64,000 nt of DNA from Bacillota bacterium (GTDB taxonomy: Bacteria > Bacillota > Clostridia > Christensenellales > Aristaeellaceae), in contig JAEYPB010000001.1 of NCBI GenBank assembly GCA_023411175.1, positions 6,680 through 70,679 of the forward strand. Direction: 5' to 3'. The translations under genes and the position numbers were made by a program. The notes under the pieces were generated by a model that saw only the letters and a list, made by a program, of their open reading frames with translations, ran no database searches and was not told the DNA's origin. Positions 25,685 to 35,497 of this stretch are shown here, one piece after another. Positions within the stretch are counted from its first letter, which is position 1, and each line of letters opens with the position of its first letter.

Positions 25685-27507
25685 ACGGGTGCAGGCGGCC
25701 CAGTTTTACCGCATGGATACAGCGTTATCTGGCCGAGAACCGACGCATGCGGCTAACTGCGCTTATCCTGTCGATGTTCTTTGTTACGGTGTGCGTTCCG
25801 GTGCTGATCATCCTGTTCCTGTATGCGCAGCATTCCGCCAACATTATCAGAAGCGAGCTTTCCGCGAACATGATGCTGGCTGCGCGCCAGCTCCGAAACA
25901 ACCTGGACTACCGATTGACCCAGGTGGAGGAGAGCGCGCTATCCATACTGACCGCCGCATACCCCTACGTTACCAGTGGAGAGCAGGATACCGCCCGGCA
26001 GTTCCGGGAGTACAGCGAGCTGAAGCGGCTTTTGTCTGCCTATGAAAACAAGCACATGATCACCCGGCTGCACCTATACGTGCCCAGTACCAAGATATAC
26101 GCGGGTCAGTCCGCCGGGTTTTATAGTTTTCCGGATCTGGCGGGCGCGCGAGATGCGAACGGGCAGGCCAGCAACGCGCCCGGTACCCATTGGCGTGACA
26201 CGTATAAGGCGCGCATCTATGAGACGGGGCTCACCAACCTGATCTCGTGCCAGGTCGCGCTAGCCAGCTGGAACAACTATGAGCGGATCGTGACGGTTTT
26301 GCAGCTTGACATCGAAGAGACCCGGCTGAGCCGCGTTTTTGACGCGGGCATCTCGAGCGCCGAGCAGATTTACCTTGTAAATGCCCAGGGCACGATCGTG
26401 TCTCACCCGGATGCTTCGAAGATCGGGCTACCGGGGTTATCTGCCGGCGAGCTTGCCCTGGTGACCTCCGCCAGCGAAGTCAATCTGGACGGACGGCAGA
26501 GCAACCACGGAGACCTGGTGGCCGCCACTCGCCTCGGCAGCGTGGGCTGGTATCTGGTCATGCGGGTGCCCGCCTCGGCCGTGTACGGGACAAAGCCGTT
26601 CACCCTGGATCTGACGCGCGTAATGCTGATCCTTGCGGTGTTTGCGGTGTTTGTGATTGGTTTGATCCTTATGTATTCGATCATCGCGCGCAGCACGGTG
26701 GTGCGCATCAACAACGCCATCGACACGCTTAATCAAGAAGGCATCGAGAACATCCCGCCGCTGCCGGCGCAGGAATTGGAGGGGAAGAGCCCCCTGAGCG
26801 TGCTGGAGCATAATGCCAACCGGCTTGTGGGCACCATCCGCGCGCTGCTCGAAAAGAGCTTTGCCGCCCAGATCAAGGCGCGCGACTATCAACTGCGCGC
26901 GCTGCAAGCCCAGATCAACCCGCACTTTCTGTATAACACGCTGGACACGATCAAGTGGATGATCATGGGGGACAAGAAGGACGACAGCGTGTGGATGGTC
27001 AACGCGCTCTCCAAATACTTCCGGCTCAGCTTGAGTGGCGGGCGCAACATCGTGGAGCTCTCGACGGAGTTGGCGCTGATCGATGCCTACATCGGCATCA
27101 TCCGCAGAAGGTTCGTGGGCAGATTCGTCGTCACGGTAGAGGCGGACAAGCGCACGCTTCATTGCCAAATCCCCAAGCTGACGCTGCAGCCTCTCGTGGA
27201 AAACGCGCTGCTGCACGGCATCCTGAACAACAAGGGGCGCGAAGGCGAGCTCGTAATCCGCTCCACGCTGGAGGACAATTGGATGACCGTATCCGTCCGC
27301 GACAACGGGTGCGGCATGCCGCCGGAAAAGATTGCGCAACTGCTCTCCGAGGACAGCGGCGGCTACGGTTTGTACAACGTGGCCGAGCGGCTTCGGCTGT
27401 TCGGCGGCGACATTCAGGTGGCGTCCGAGCCGGATCAGGGCACCGTGGCCACAATCCGCCTACCCGCACGGTTCGAGGCCGCCCAACCTGAAATTTCCGG
27501 CACTTGA
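25681..27507 (+). CDS. Sensor histidine kinase, YesM type
   Basis: The 608-residue protein has a membrane helix at about 26-50, an extracellular Cache-like sensor, a second helix at about 308-334, and a His_kinase domain with INPHFLYNTLDTIKWM (H415). The ATPase domain shows LTLQPLVENALLHGIL, RDNGCGMPPEKI and GGYGLYNVAERLRLFGGD. It is translationally coupled to the YesN-type regulator and lies directly upstream of an importer, the standard arrangement for sugar sensing in this group. Confidence 0.93.
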   Translation: MNGCRRPSFTAWIQRYLAENRRMRLTALILSMFFVTVCVPVLIILFLYAQHSANIIRSELSANMMLAARQLRNNLDYRLTQVEESALSILTAAYPYVTSGEQDTARQFREYSELKRLLSAYENKHMITRLHLYVPSTKIYAGQSAGFYSFPDLAGARDANGQASNAPGTHWRDTYKARIYETGLTNLISCQVALASWNNYERIVTVLQLDIEETRLSRVFDAGISSAEQIYLVNAQGTIVSHPDASKIGLPGLSAGELALVTSASEVNLDGRQSNHGDLVAATRLGSVGWYLVMRVPASAVYGTKPFTLDLTRVMLILAVFAVFVIGLILMYSIIARSTVVRINNAIDTLNQEGIENIPPLPAQELEGKSPLSVLEHNANRLVGTIRALLEKSFAAQIKARDYQLRALQAQINPHFLYNTLDTIKWMIMGDKKDDSVWMVNALSKYFRLSLSGGRNIVELSTELALIDAYIGIIRRRFVGRFVVTVEADKRTLHCQIPKLTLQPLVENALLHGILNNKGREGELVIRSTLEDNWMTVSVRDNGCGMPPEKIAQLLSEDSGGYGLYNVAERLRLFGGDIQVASEPDQGTVATIRLPARFEAAQPEISGT

Positions 27508-27630
27508 CATTTAAAACACAAAGATTGGACCAGATATCATAAGTATGAAATATTTAATGCGCCAATAATCTGTGATAAAATCCGAATATAAGAAGCAATC
27601 GAAAAATCAACAATTTGCGAAGGAGGCTTC

Positions 27631-28596
27631 ATGAACGCAAATTTAAGCGTGAATCGCGCCCGCCCGCACCGCAGAGGGTCCAGCGCGCTAAGCTATGTGC
27701 GCAGGCACTATGTGCTGTACCTGATGCTGATTCCGGGGCTGTTCTTTCTGGTGATTTACAAGTTTCTGCCGCTGTACGGCATCACCATCGCTTTTAAGGA
27801 CTACTCCATTTTCAACGGGATCAATCCTCTCGATGCCATTGCGAACAGCGACTGGGTGGGCATGAAGCACTTCAATCGGCTGTTCGCGGGATCGGCGTTC
27901 TCCAAGGTGCTCAAAAACACGCTCATCATCAACGGATACAAGATTTTGTTCCTGTTTCCAATACCGATCCTGAGCGCGATCATGCTGAACGAGATCCAAC
28001 AAAAGAGTTACAAGAAACTGGCGCAAACCGCGATCTACGTGCCCTACTTCTTTTCCTGGGTCGTGATCTTCGGCATCTTCTATTCGCTGCTCGGATCCTA
28101 CGGTGTGGTGAACACGCTGCTGGCCCAGTTGGGGCTGGAGCGGATCAGCTTCTTTTCGGATGCGCGCTACTTCCGCAGCCTGCTTGTGTTCACCGAGGGC
28201 TGGAAGGAGGTTGGCTGGAACGCGGTGATCTACCTCGCCGCGATCACCGCAATTGATCCCGCGCTGTACGAGGCCGCGCGCGTGGACGGCGCCAGCAGGC
28301 TGCGCCAGATCTGGCACGTGACGCTGCCGGGACTCACGCCCACGATCGTACTGATGCTGATTCTTAAGGTCGGCTACATTCTGGATACCGGGTTTGAGCA
28401 GATCCTGGTCATGTACAACGCCACCGTGTACGACGTGGCCGATGTAATCCAGACCTATGTTTACCGCATGGGCTTGGGGCAGGCTGATTTTTCAATGGGT
28501 ACGGCGCTCGGGCTGTTCAATTCGGCGGTGGCTTTCGTGCTGATCGTAGGGGCGAACCAGGTCAGCAAAAGACTGCTGAACCGCAGCATCTGGTAA
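27631..28596 (+). CDS. ABC importer permease, LplB type
   Basis: ATG 27631 has AAGGAGG seven bases upstream. The 321-residue protein opens with a basic stretch and RRHYVLYLMLIPGLFFLVIYKFLPLYGITIAFKDYSIF, which is characteristic of LplB/YtpP-type permeases that import complex oligosaccharides or their derivatives. The EAA loop is YEAARVDGASRLRQIWHVTLPG. It pairs with the LplC-type permease encoded 13 bases later. The ATPase is not encoded here. A possible weak promoter (TTTAAT 27553, TAAAAT 27576) lies ahead. Confidence 0.92.
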   Translation: MNANLSVNRARPHRRGSSALSYVRRHYVLYLMLIPGLFFLVIYKFLPLYGITIAFKDYSIFNGINPLDAIANSDWVGMKHFNRLFAGSAFSKVLKNTLIINGYKILFLFPIPILSAIMLNEIQQKSYKKLAQTAIYVPYFFSWVVIFGIFYSLLGSYGVVNTLLAQLGLERISFFSDARYFRSLLVFTEGWKEVGWNAVIYLAAITAIDPALYEAARVDGASRLRQIWHVTLPGLTPTIVLMLILKVGYILDTGFEQILVMYNATVYDVADVIQTYVYRMGLGQADFSMGTALGLFNSAVAFVLIVGANQVSKRLLNRSIW

Positions 28597-28609
28597 AAGG
28601 AGGTGCGTT

Positions 28610-29506
28610 ATGAGCGGCATTAAGCGAAAAAATGGCATCCCGATGGATGCCAGCGAGCGCGCCGTCAAGGTTTTTGCGTACATCGTGATGGGCGTGTTGG
28701 GGTTGTTGGCGCTGCTGCCCATCCTGCACGTGGCGTCCAAGTCTGTCAGCTCTGCGTCCGCAGTCACCGCGGGGCAGGTGGTGTTCTGGCCCAAGGGCCT
28801 GCAGTTTGAAACGATGCGGTACGTGCTGAGCGAAACCACATTCCCGCGCGCGCTGTGGAACACGTTTTTGGTGGCGTCTTTGGGTACGCTGATCAGCATG
28901 TTTGTGACAATCACCACCGCTTACCCGCTCAGCAAGCCCGCGCTCAAGGGGCGGCGGTTCTTCCTGCTGCTGTACGTGATCAGCATGGTGTTCTTCGGCG
29001 GCATCATTCCGGCGTACATGGTGGTCCGAACGCTCGGCATCATGGACACCTATATGGCGCTGATCCTGCCGTTCTTTATCGTGCAGTTCAACATGTTCAT
29101 CGTCAAGAACTACTTTGAAGGACTCCCGGACAGCATCGAGGAGTCGGCCTGCATCGATGGCGCGGGCGATGTCAGAATTCTGGTGGACATCGTATGCCCC
29201 ATGTCCACGCCGGTTCTGGCGACGGTTGCAATGCTGTACGCGGTCAACTATTGGAACAACTACTTCCACGCGATGATGTACACCTCATCCACCAGCATGC
29301 AGACGTTGCAGGTGTTCCTGTACAACACCGTCAGCAACACCCAGACCCTGGTGGAGCGGCTGGTGATCGGCAACTACAAAAACGTGTCCATCGACGGCAT
29401 GATTGCCGTAGTCGTGGTGATGTCGCTGATCCCGATTGTTCTACTGTATCCGCTGGTGCAGCGGTTTATGGTGCAGGGGCTGACGGTCGGCTCGGTAAAG
29501 GGATGA
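28610..29506 (+). CDS. ABC importer permease, LplC type
   Basis: ATG 28610 follows AAAGGAGG. The 298-residue protein has six membrane helices, LLALLPILHVASKSVSSASAVTAGQV near the first periplasmic loop, and the EAA loop IEESACIDGAGDVRILVDIVCP. The C-terminus VQGLTVGSVKG is typical. It is the partner of the LplB-type permease; the binding protein gene follows after 130 bases. Confidence 0.92.
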   Translation: MSGIKRKNGIPMDASERAVKVFAYIVMGVLGLLALLPILHVASKSVSSASAVTAGQVVFWPKGLQFETMRYVLSETTFPRALWNTFLVASLGTLISMFVTITTAYPLSKPALKGRRFFLLLYVISMVFFGGIIPAYMVVRTLGIMDTYMALILPFFIVQFNMFIVKNYFEGLPDSIEESACIDGAGDVRILVDIVCPMSTPVLATVAMLYAVNYWNNYFHAMMYTSSTSMQTLQVFLYNTVSNTQTLVERLVIGNYKNVSIDGMIAVVVVMSLIPIVLLYPLVQRFMVQGLTVGSVKG

Positions 29507-29636
29507 GATCGGCCGCGGCCGGATTTTGAGTGGGACAGCCCCCTGCGCGCCAAACACCGAGGAGAGGCCCCAGTGGAGATCAACGCGGATTTGTCGGCGA
29601 ATGCCGATGAACATATAGAATAAGGAGGGTAACCCA

Positions 29637-31154
29637 ATGAAGAAATTTTTGTCGTTCCTGCTCGCTTCGCTGATGATGCTGACATTCTTTGCGGGCGCAT
29701 CGGCTGCGGCCTTGGACGGTGAAAAGCCCACGCTGAAGTACCTGGGCTACAACACAAGCTGGGACCCGAACACCGACCCGATGGCCGCGGTTTACGAGGA
29801 AACCACCGGCTACCACGTGGAATACAACGTACTGCCGGCCGAAAACTCCACCGAAAAGCTGATGATGGAGGTGTCTTCCGGCGCGAACTACGACGTGGTG
29901 CAGGTGTCTACGCAGCAGTTCCAGATGCTGCTGGCACAGGGCGCGCTGCAGCCGCTGGACGAAGTGCTGAACGAGTATGGCAAGGACATCCTGACCGGCG
30001 TGTCTCAGGATTCCTGGAAAGCGTGCTCCGGCGCGGACGGCAAGATCTACGGCATCCCGTACAAATATCCCTACCCCTCCGAGATCAGTACGTTTATGGT
30101 GTGCCGGATGGACCTGATGGAGCAGGCGGGCATTACGGAGGTGCCCACCACGATCGATCAGTTCTATGACTGCCTGAAGGCGCTGAAGGCCAAGTTTGGC
30201 GACGAGTACATCATCTTCACCGGCCCGTTCCGCGTGGCCAGCGAGACGAGCGTTTCCTGGGACATCCCGCAGTCGATCACCTCCGCCTTTGGCATCTACT
30301 CTGACTGGATGCTGGACGACAACGGCAAGCTGATTTACATGACCGAGCACGAGAACTTCCCCAAGATGATGGAGTTCTTTTCCAAGCTTATGTCGGAGGG
30401 TCTGATCGATAAGGATTGGGCTGTAAACAACACCACCACCGTGAACGAGAAGCTCTCGAGCGGCAAAGCGATCATCGCCTGCTCAAACCGCACCGGCACG
30501 ATGGTCACCACCCCGGTCATGATGAGCGAGCTGGGGCTGACGAAGGAGCAGATCGGCTACATCGGCGCGCTGAGCGACGCCGAGGGCAACTGCAAGTACA
30601 TGAAGACCGAAGCCATCAACCAGATCACTTGCATCCTCAAGTCCGCCAAGAACGCGGCGCACGTGGTGAACTGGATCAACATCAAGCAGCAGAACCAGCT
30701 GTTCCTGAACATCGGCGTGGAGGGCGTGCACTTTACCTATGATCAGGATGGCTCCATCTCCCCGATCAACCCGATATTCGCCGAGCAGCGCGGCAACTCG
30801 TACTGGTACAACAACAGCACGGACGAGGCGGCGTTCGCCAAGCAGTGGCCCGCGCGCGTTCGGAAGGCCGACGCGATGTGGTGGCCCTTCTCCGAAGTGA
30901 CCATTAAGACCAACCAGGAGCATCCCGAGATCTTTGTGGACAACACGTTTGCGTTCATGCCGGCGCTTCAGAACTATTCGAAGTACAACCAATCGCTGTT
31001 CAAGAGCACGAGCGACTTCATGCTGCAGCTGATTGCTGGCACCAAGACGCTGGAAAAGGACTTTGACGCGTTCAAGTCCGACTGGGCCGTGAACGGCGGC
31101 GAGGATGTGCGCGCCGAGATGCAGGGCTGGTACGATTCGTTCTACGGCAAGTAA
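29637..31154 (+). CDS. Extracellular solute-binding protein of the Lpl-type importer
   Basis: ATG 29637 follows AAGGAGGG. A signal peptide (MKKFLSFLLASLMMLTFFAGASA) is cut before ALDGEKPTLKYLGYN; no lipobox Cys is present. The 505-residue length fits LplA/YtcQ-type family 1 binding proteins. Conserved pieces include YDVVQVSTQQFQMLLAQGALQPLDEVL and IYGIPYKYPYPSEI. It is encoded last in the importer operon, unlike the other importers here where the binding protein comes first. Confidence 0.88.
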   Translation: MKKFLSFLLASLMMLTFFAGASAAALDGEKPTLKYLGYNTSWDPNTDPMAAVYEETTGYHVEYNVLPAENSTEKLMMEVSSGANYDVVQVSTQQFQMLLAQGALQPLDEVLNEYGKDILTGVSQDSWKACSGADGKIYGIPYKYPYPSEISTFMVCRMDLMEQAGITEVPTTIDQFYDCLKALKAKFGDEYIIFTGPFRVASETSVSWDIPQSITSAFGIYSDWMLDDNGKLIYMTEHENFPKMMEFFSKLMSEGLIDKDWAVNNTTTVNEKLSSGKAIIACSNRTGTMVTTPVMMSELGLTKEQIGYIGALSDAEGNCKYMKTEAINQITCILKSAKNAAHVVNWINIKQQNQLFLNIGVEGVHFTYDQDGSISPINPIFAEQRGNSYWYNNSTDEAAFAKQWPARVRKADAMWWPFSEVTIKTNQEHPEIFVDNTFAFMPALQNYSKYNQSLFKSTSDFMLQLIAGTKTLEKDFDAFKSDWAVNGGEDVRAEMQGWYDSFYGK

Positions 31155-31176
31155 ACAGGGGTCAATCAATGCTTCG

Positions 31177-31200
31177 GGCCGCCCCGCGCGGGGCGGCCCT
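31177..31200 (+). terminator. Very GC-rich hairpin after the binding-protein gene
   Basis: GGGCCGCCCC pairs perfectly with GGGGCGGCCC around GCGC. No T-run follows, so read-through into the oxidoreductase genes is likely. Confidence 0.7.
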
Positions 31201-31227
31201 CATTACGAAAAGCGGAGTGTAGTTATT

Positions 31228-32616
31228 ATGGAAATAATGAACTATGACAGGCAACTGAGCGTGTACCGCGATGTGGACGTGCTGGTCGTGGGCGGGGGTC
31301 CTGCGGGCGTGTGCGCGGCCATCTCTGCTGCGCGGATGGGCGCGAAGACGTTCATCTTCGATGAGAACGGCTCGATCGGTGGGGCGGCCACAAACGGGCT
31401 GGTGGGCCCCTTCATGACCAGTTTCAGCGCCGACGGTGAGCGCCAAGTGATCAAGGGAATCTTCGAGGAGTTCGTGAACCGCATGGTGGAAAAGGGCGGT
31501 GCGATTCACCCGCGCGAGGTACGCTCACCCTCCTCAAGGGCTGGCTTTTACCATGTTGGGCACGACCGCTGCGGCCCGTTCGACCACGAGTGCTTTAAAG
31601 TTGTGGGCGTTGAGATGCTTCGCGAGGCGGGCGCGGAGTTGCTGCTGCATACCCGGTTTGTGGATGTTATGATGGAGGGACGCCGCGTCTCCGGTGTTGT
31701 GATTGCCAATAAGTCTGGGTTGAGCGCAATCCGCGCCAAAGTGGTGGTTGACTGCTCCGGCGATGCGGACGTTGCCATGCGCGCGGGCGCCGGGTTCGAC
31801 CTGGGCCGCGTGGAGGACGGCAACATGCAGCCCGCCACGCTGTTCTTCCGCGTAAATAACGTGGACAGCGACCGCCTCAAGGCGCACATCGCAGAGCATG
31901 ACAGCGAGATCCGCCCTTTCTACGGCCCCTTAAGCTGGCTGATCCGCGAGAAGCCCGAGGCGTGGGGCGACACCCCGCGCGCCGAGGTATGCATGTTTGA
32001 GGGCGTGCAGCCGGGCGAATATCGGCTGAACGTGACGCGCATTTTGGACGTGGACGGAACCAACGCCGAGGACCTGACGCGGGCGGAGCTCGAAGGCATG
32101 CGTCAGGCGCACAACGTGTACCGCTTCCTGAAGGGCCACGCGCCCGGGTTCGAGAACGCGCGCTTCATGGGCACCGCCGCGATGGTGGGCGTCCGCGAGA
32201 CGCGACACATCCACGGCTTGCAGCGGCTGACCGAAGCGGACGTGCGCGCGGCGCGCGTGCCGGACGACGTCATCGCCGTCATGGCAACCAATATGGACAC
32301 CCATAACAAGAGCGATCCGGGCGGCACCTATTACACGCTGGAGAACGGCCAATACTTCGGTGTGCCCTACGGCTGTCTGGTGCCCGAAGCAACCGAAAAC
32401 CTGCTCGTGGCCGGGCGCAGCATCTCCACCGACGCCATGGCCGGATCGGCGACGCGCATGATTCCCTGCTGCATGGTGTTCGGTCAGGCGGCGGGCACCG
32501 CGGCGGCAATGGCTGTGAAGCAGGGGACGGAGGTAGCGCGGGTGGATGTGGCGGTGCTCCAAAAGCAGCTCGTCAGGGACGGCGCGTTCCTGGGGGACGG
32601 GTGGGAGAAAGCATGA
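31228..32616 (+). CDS. FAD-dependent oxidoreductase (FAD_oxidored family), copy 2
   Basis: ATG 31228 has GGAGTG eight bases upstream. The 462-residue protein carries VLVVGGGPAGVCAAISAARMG, then FIFDENGSIGGAATNGLV, VVVDCSGDADVAMRAGAG and the C-terminal NLLVAGRSISTDAMAGSATRMIPCCMVFGQAAGTAAA. These are the FAD-binding elements of PF12831. The start of the following paralogue overlaps its stop (ATGA). Three such genes in a row behind a sugar importer suggest sequential oxidation of an imported carbohydrate or related compound. The electron acceptor and substrate are unknown. Confidence 0.88.
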   Translation: MEIMNYDRQLSVYRDVDVLVVGGGPAGVCAAISAARMGAKTFIFDENGSIGGAATNGLVGPFMTSFSADGERQVIKGIFEEFVNRMVEKGGAIHPREVRSPSSRAGFYHVGHDRCGPFDHECFKVVGVEMLREAGAELLLHTRFVDVMMEGRRVSGVVIANKSGLSAIRAKVVVDCSGDADVAMRAGAGFDLGRVEDGNMQPATLFFRVNNVDSDRLKAHIAEHDSEIRPFYGPLSWLIREKPEAWGDTPRAEVCMFEGVQPGEYRLNVTRILDVDGTNAEDLTRAELEGMRQAHNVYRFLKGHAPGFENARFMGTAAMVGVRETRHIHGLQRLTEADVRAARVPDDVIAVMATNMDTHNKSDPGGTYYTLENGQYFGVPYGCLVPEATENLLVAGRSISTDAMAGSATRMIPCCMVFGQAAGTAAAMAVKQGTEVARVDVAVLQKQLVRDGAFLGDGWEKA

Positions 32617-33914
32617 ACCAGATTGAAATCAGCCGCCAGATTCCCGTGGTGGGGTCGTACGATGTGGTCGTGTGCGGGGGCGGCCCGGCCGGGTTTGTCG
32701 CCGCCACCGCCGCGGCCAGAAGCGGCGCGCGCACCGCGCTCATTGAACGCTTCGGGTTCCTGGGCGGCATGGCCACGGCCGGGCTCGTCTCCCCAATCAG
32801 CGTGTTCTCTTACAATGGAAAGCGCATCATTGGCGGCATCCCGTGGGAGTTTATCGAGAGTTTGGAGAGTATCGGCGGGGCTTATGTGGAGACGCCGCTC
32901 AACAACGTGGCCTTCGACCCGGAGAAGTACAAGCTGGCCGCGCAGCGCATGGTGCTCGGAGCGGGGGTTTACCTGTACACCAATTCCTATCTGTCTTACT
33001 GCCGCATGGAGGAGGGCCGGGTTCTGGAGGCTGTCATCGAGAACAAGAGCGGTACCCAGGCGCTCCAGGGGCGCGTGTTTGTAGATTGCACCGGCGACGC
33101 AGACCTGGCGTACATGGCGGGCGTTCCCATGCAGCCCAAAGAAGGAGAATATCAGCCTGCGTCGATGTACTTCAGCCTGGCGGGCGTGGATACGGCCAAT
33201 CTCCCCAGCATGCACCACAACCGACAGGGCGTCAACTGCCATGACCTGGCGATCCGCGATCTTCTGATCGGCCTTGACGGGGAGGAGCGCGTGCCCGAGT
33301 TTGGCGGGCCCTGGTTCTGTACGCTGCTGCACGAAGGCGCGGTGCAGGTGAACATGACGCGCTGCGCCGTAGACTACCTCGACAACCGGGACGTCGCGCG
33401 CGCGGAGTGCCGGCTGCGGGAGGACGCATTCCGTCTCGCGGACGTGCTGAAACGGCACGCGCCTCAGTTCAAGAACGCATACATCACCCAGGTGGCCACG
33501 GCCATCGGCGTCCGCGAGTCGCGGCGCATCGTGGGCGTGCACACCATTACAGCCGAGGAATACCTGAGCGCCCAGGCCTACCCCGACGCGGTCACGCGCT
33601 CCTGCCATCCCATCGACGTGCACCGTGCGGGCGGCGCGAAGCAGGACGTCCAGTTTTTGGAGAAACCCGCCTACATTCCGTACCGTGCCATGGTCGCAAG
33701 CGGCTTTCCCAACCTGATCGTGGCGGGCCGCTGCATCTCTGCGGACAAGCGCGCGTTTGCCTCGATCCGAGTGCAGGCGCCGTGCATGGGCATGGGACAG
33801 GCGGCGGGAACGGCAGCCGCGATTTCGGCGCGGAACGGCTTCTCGGTCGTACACCTGGACTCGTCCGCGCTGCGAAGCGCGCTCGCCGCAGAGGGCGCAC
33901 TCTTGGAGGATTGA
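32613..33914 (+). CDS. FAD-dependent oxidoreductase (FAD_oxidored family), copy 3
   Basis: ATG 32613 overlaps the previous stop, with GGGAG upstream. The 433-residue protein shows VVVCGGGPAGFVAATAAARSG, LIERFGFLGGMATAGLV, VFVDCTGDADLAYMAG and LIVAGRCISADKRAFASIRVQAPCMGMGQAAGTAAA. Compared with copy 2 the middle, presumably substrate-facing, part differs strongly, so it is a diverged paralogue rather than a recent duplicate. Confidence 0.88.
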   Translation: MNQIEISRQIPVVGSYDVVVCGGGPAGFVAATAAARSGARTALIERFGFLGGMATAGLVSPISVFSYNGKRIIGGIPWEFIESLESIGGAYVETPLNNVAFDPEKYKLAAQRMVLGAGVYLYTNSYLSYCRMEEGRVLEAVIENKSGTQALQGRVFVDCTGDADLAYMAGVPMQPKEGEYQPASMYFSLAGVDTANLPSMHHNRQGVNCHDLAIRDLLIGLDGEERVPEFGGPWFCTLLHEGAVQVNMTRCAVDYLDNRDVARAECRLREDAFRLADVLKRHAPQFKNAYITQVATAIGVRESRRIVGVHTITAEEYLSAQAYPDAVTRSCHPIDVHRAGGAKQDVQFLEKPAYIPYRAMVASGFPNLIVAGRCISADKRAFASIRVQAPCMGMGQAAGTAAAISARNGFSVVHLDSSALRSALAAEGALLED

Positions 33915-33919
33915 TGTGT

Positions 33920-35221
33920 ATGAATACGGTCGAGCTTCGAAAATCCATTCCGGTCATGGCGGACTACGATGTACTGGTTGTGGGCGGCGGTCCTTCGGGG
34001 GTGTGTGCGGCGGTGTCCGCGGCACGGTTGGGCGCGAAGACCGCGCTGGTCGAGCGGTACGGCGTATTGGGCGGTAACCTGACGTCAGGACTGGTGGCCC
34101 CAATCTTGGGCAGCGTGGCGCCGGGCACCATGCGCGACGAACTTGTGAACCTTTTGGGCGTACCCGGCTCCGACGAGGAGGGCCAGCGGCAGCTGACCCA
34201 CAATTTCGAGGCGGCCAAGCGAACGCTGATCGAGTTTGTGCATAATGCGGGCGTCAAGCTTCATCTCCAAACGCCGGTCGTGGATGTGTTGATGGAAGAA
34301 AACCGGGTCGTCGGTGTCGTGATCGGCCCGAAGTCGGGGCTTTGCGCATTGACCGCGCGCGTGGTGGTGGATGCCACGGGTGACGGGGACGCTGCGTTTT
34401 TCGCGGGCGCGGAATTCGAAATGGGCCGTCCGGGCGATGCGCGCGTGCAGCCTGTCACGCTTACCTTCAAGCTGGAAAACGTGCAGGATGACGCGCTGAC
34501 CTGCATTGGCGAGCTGGACTACGTGCAGTACAACGGCGAGCGGTTCCTGGACTACACCACGCGCATGGCGGCGCAGGGGCATTTGCCGCGAGACGCGGCC
34601 TCGGTGCGCAGCTTCCGCTGCGCCAACCCCGGCGAACGCGTGATCAACACCACCCAAATGAACGGCATCAACGCGCTTGATACAGGCGATGTGGAGCATG
34701 CCGAACTGGAACTCCGAGGTCAGATTGATCGGGTAACGGAGTTTTTGCGCAAACACGTGGATGGCTACCAGCACTGCCGCGTTAAATCAACCCCCACCAC
34801 GCTGGGCGTGCGTGAGACGCGCCGTTTTATGGGCGGATATGTGCTGGATGACGAGGATTTGCGCAGCGGGCGGCGGTTTTCAGACGTTGTGGTGCATAAT
34901 GCCAGTTTCATCGTGGACATCCACAACCCCACAGGCAGCGCACAAGCGGAGGGCGTCCCCGAAAAGGTCAAACCCTACGATATCCCATACCGCTGCCTGG
35001 TGCCCGCGCGTGTGGACGGGCTGTTGCTGTCGGGGCGCTGCATCTCGGGCACGCACCGCGCGCACGCATCCTACCGGGTGATGTCCATCTGCATGGCCAT
35101 CGGAGAGGCTTCGGGCGCGGCGGCGGCGCTGGCGGCTCGGGCGCGCGTTGAGCCGCGCTCACTCGACCCCCGCCTCGTGCAGCAAGTACTGCTCTCCCGT
35201 GGCGCGGCGCTGTATGACTAG
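33920..35221 (+). CDS. FAD-dependent oxidoreductase (FAD_oxidored family), copy 4
   Basis: ATG 33920 is preferred to ATG 33914 because GGAGGA then lies nine bases in front. The 433-residue protein has VLVVGGGPSGVCAAVSAARLG, LVERYGVLGGNLTSGLV, VVVDATGDGDAAFFAG and LLLSGRCISGTHRAHASYRVMSICMAIGEASGAAAA. It is closest in style to copy 1 (both GDGD in the second FAD motif). It ends the oxidoreductase operon and is followed by a strong terminator. Confidence 0.88.
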   Translation: MNTVELRKSIPVMADYDVLVVGGGPSGVCAAVSAARLGAKTALVERYGVLGGNLTSGLVAPILGSVAPGTMRDELVNLLGVPGSDEEGQRQLTHNFEAAKRTLIEFVHNAGVKLHLQTPVVDVLMEENRVVGVVIGPKSGLCALTARVVVDATGDGDAAFFAGAEFEMGRPGDARVQPVTLTFKLENVQDDALTCIGELDYVQYNGERFLDYTTRMAAQGHLPRDAASVRSFRCANPGERVINTTQMNGINALDTGDVEHAELELRGQIDRVTEFLRKHVDGYQHCRVKSTPTTLGVRETRRFMGGYVLDDEDLRSGRRFSDVVVHNASFIVDIHNPTGSAQAEGVPEKVKPYDIPYRCLVPARVDGLLLSGRCISGTHRAHASYRVMSICMAIGEASGAAAALAARARVEPRSLDPRLVQQVLLSRGAALYD

Positions 35222-35301
35222 AGATTTTTTCAGAGTTGACACAAGGTGAGTAGAAGCAAGAAAGACAACGCAGCCCCTGAATGCATAAACATCCTATGGA
35301 A

Positions 35302-35341
35302 ATGGACTGCCTTGCACGCGGCAAGGCAGTCCATCTTTTTT
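35302..35341 (+). terminator. Strong intrinsic terminator of the oxidoreductase operon
   Basis: Fourteen perfect pairs (35302-35315 with 35321-35334), a five-base loop ACGCG, then CTTTTTTTGG. Confidence 0.9.
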
Positions 35342-35429
35342 GGCATCCTAACGTCCCCGCCGCCTGCCGACGCGGCGCGCAGCCGTTCTTTTCCCCGTGA
35401 CACTGGCAAACGCTTTTGTGCCCGAAAGA

Positions 35430-35457
35430 TTGCGTTTTAACGCATTTTGGATATAAT
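35430..35457 (+). promoter_or_regulatory. Promoter and 14-base operator of the GntR gene
   Basis: TTGCGT (35430-35435) and TATAAT (35452-35457) are 16 bases apart. The perfect palindrome TGCGTTTTAACGCA (35431-35444) covers the -35 element, which fits autoregulation by the GntR protein. Confidence 0.65.
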
Positions 35458-35497
35458 CAATATATCCACCCATCTGAGCGACGTTGGAGGAATGGAC

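Noticed and set aside
32484..33854. 456-codon minus-strand frame across the FAD oxidoreductases
   Set aside because: It is a shadow of conserved FAD proteins with Rossmann motifs on the + strand.
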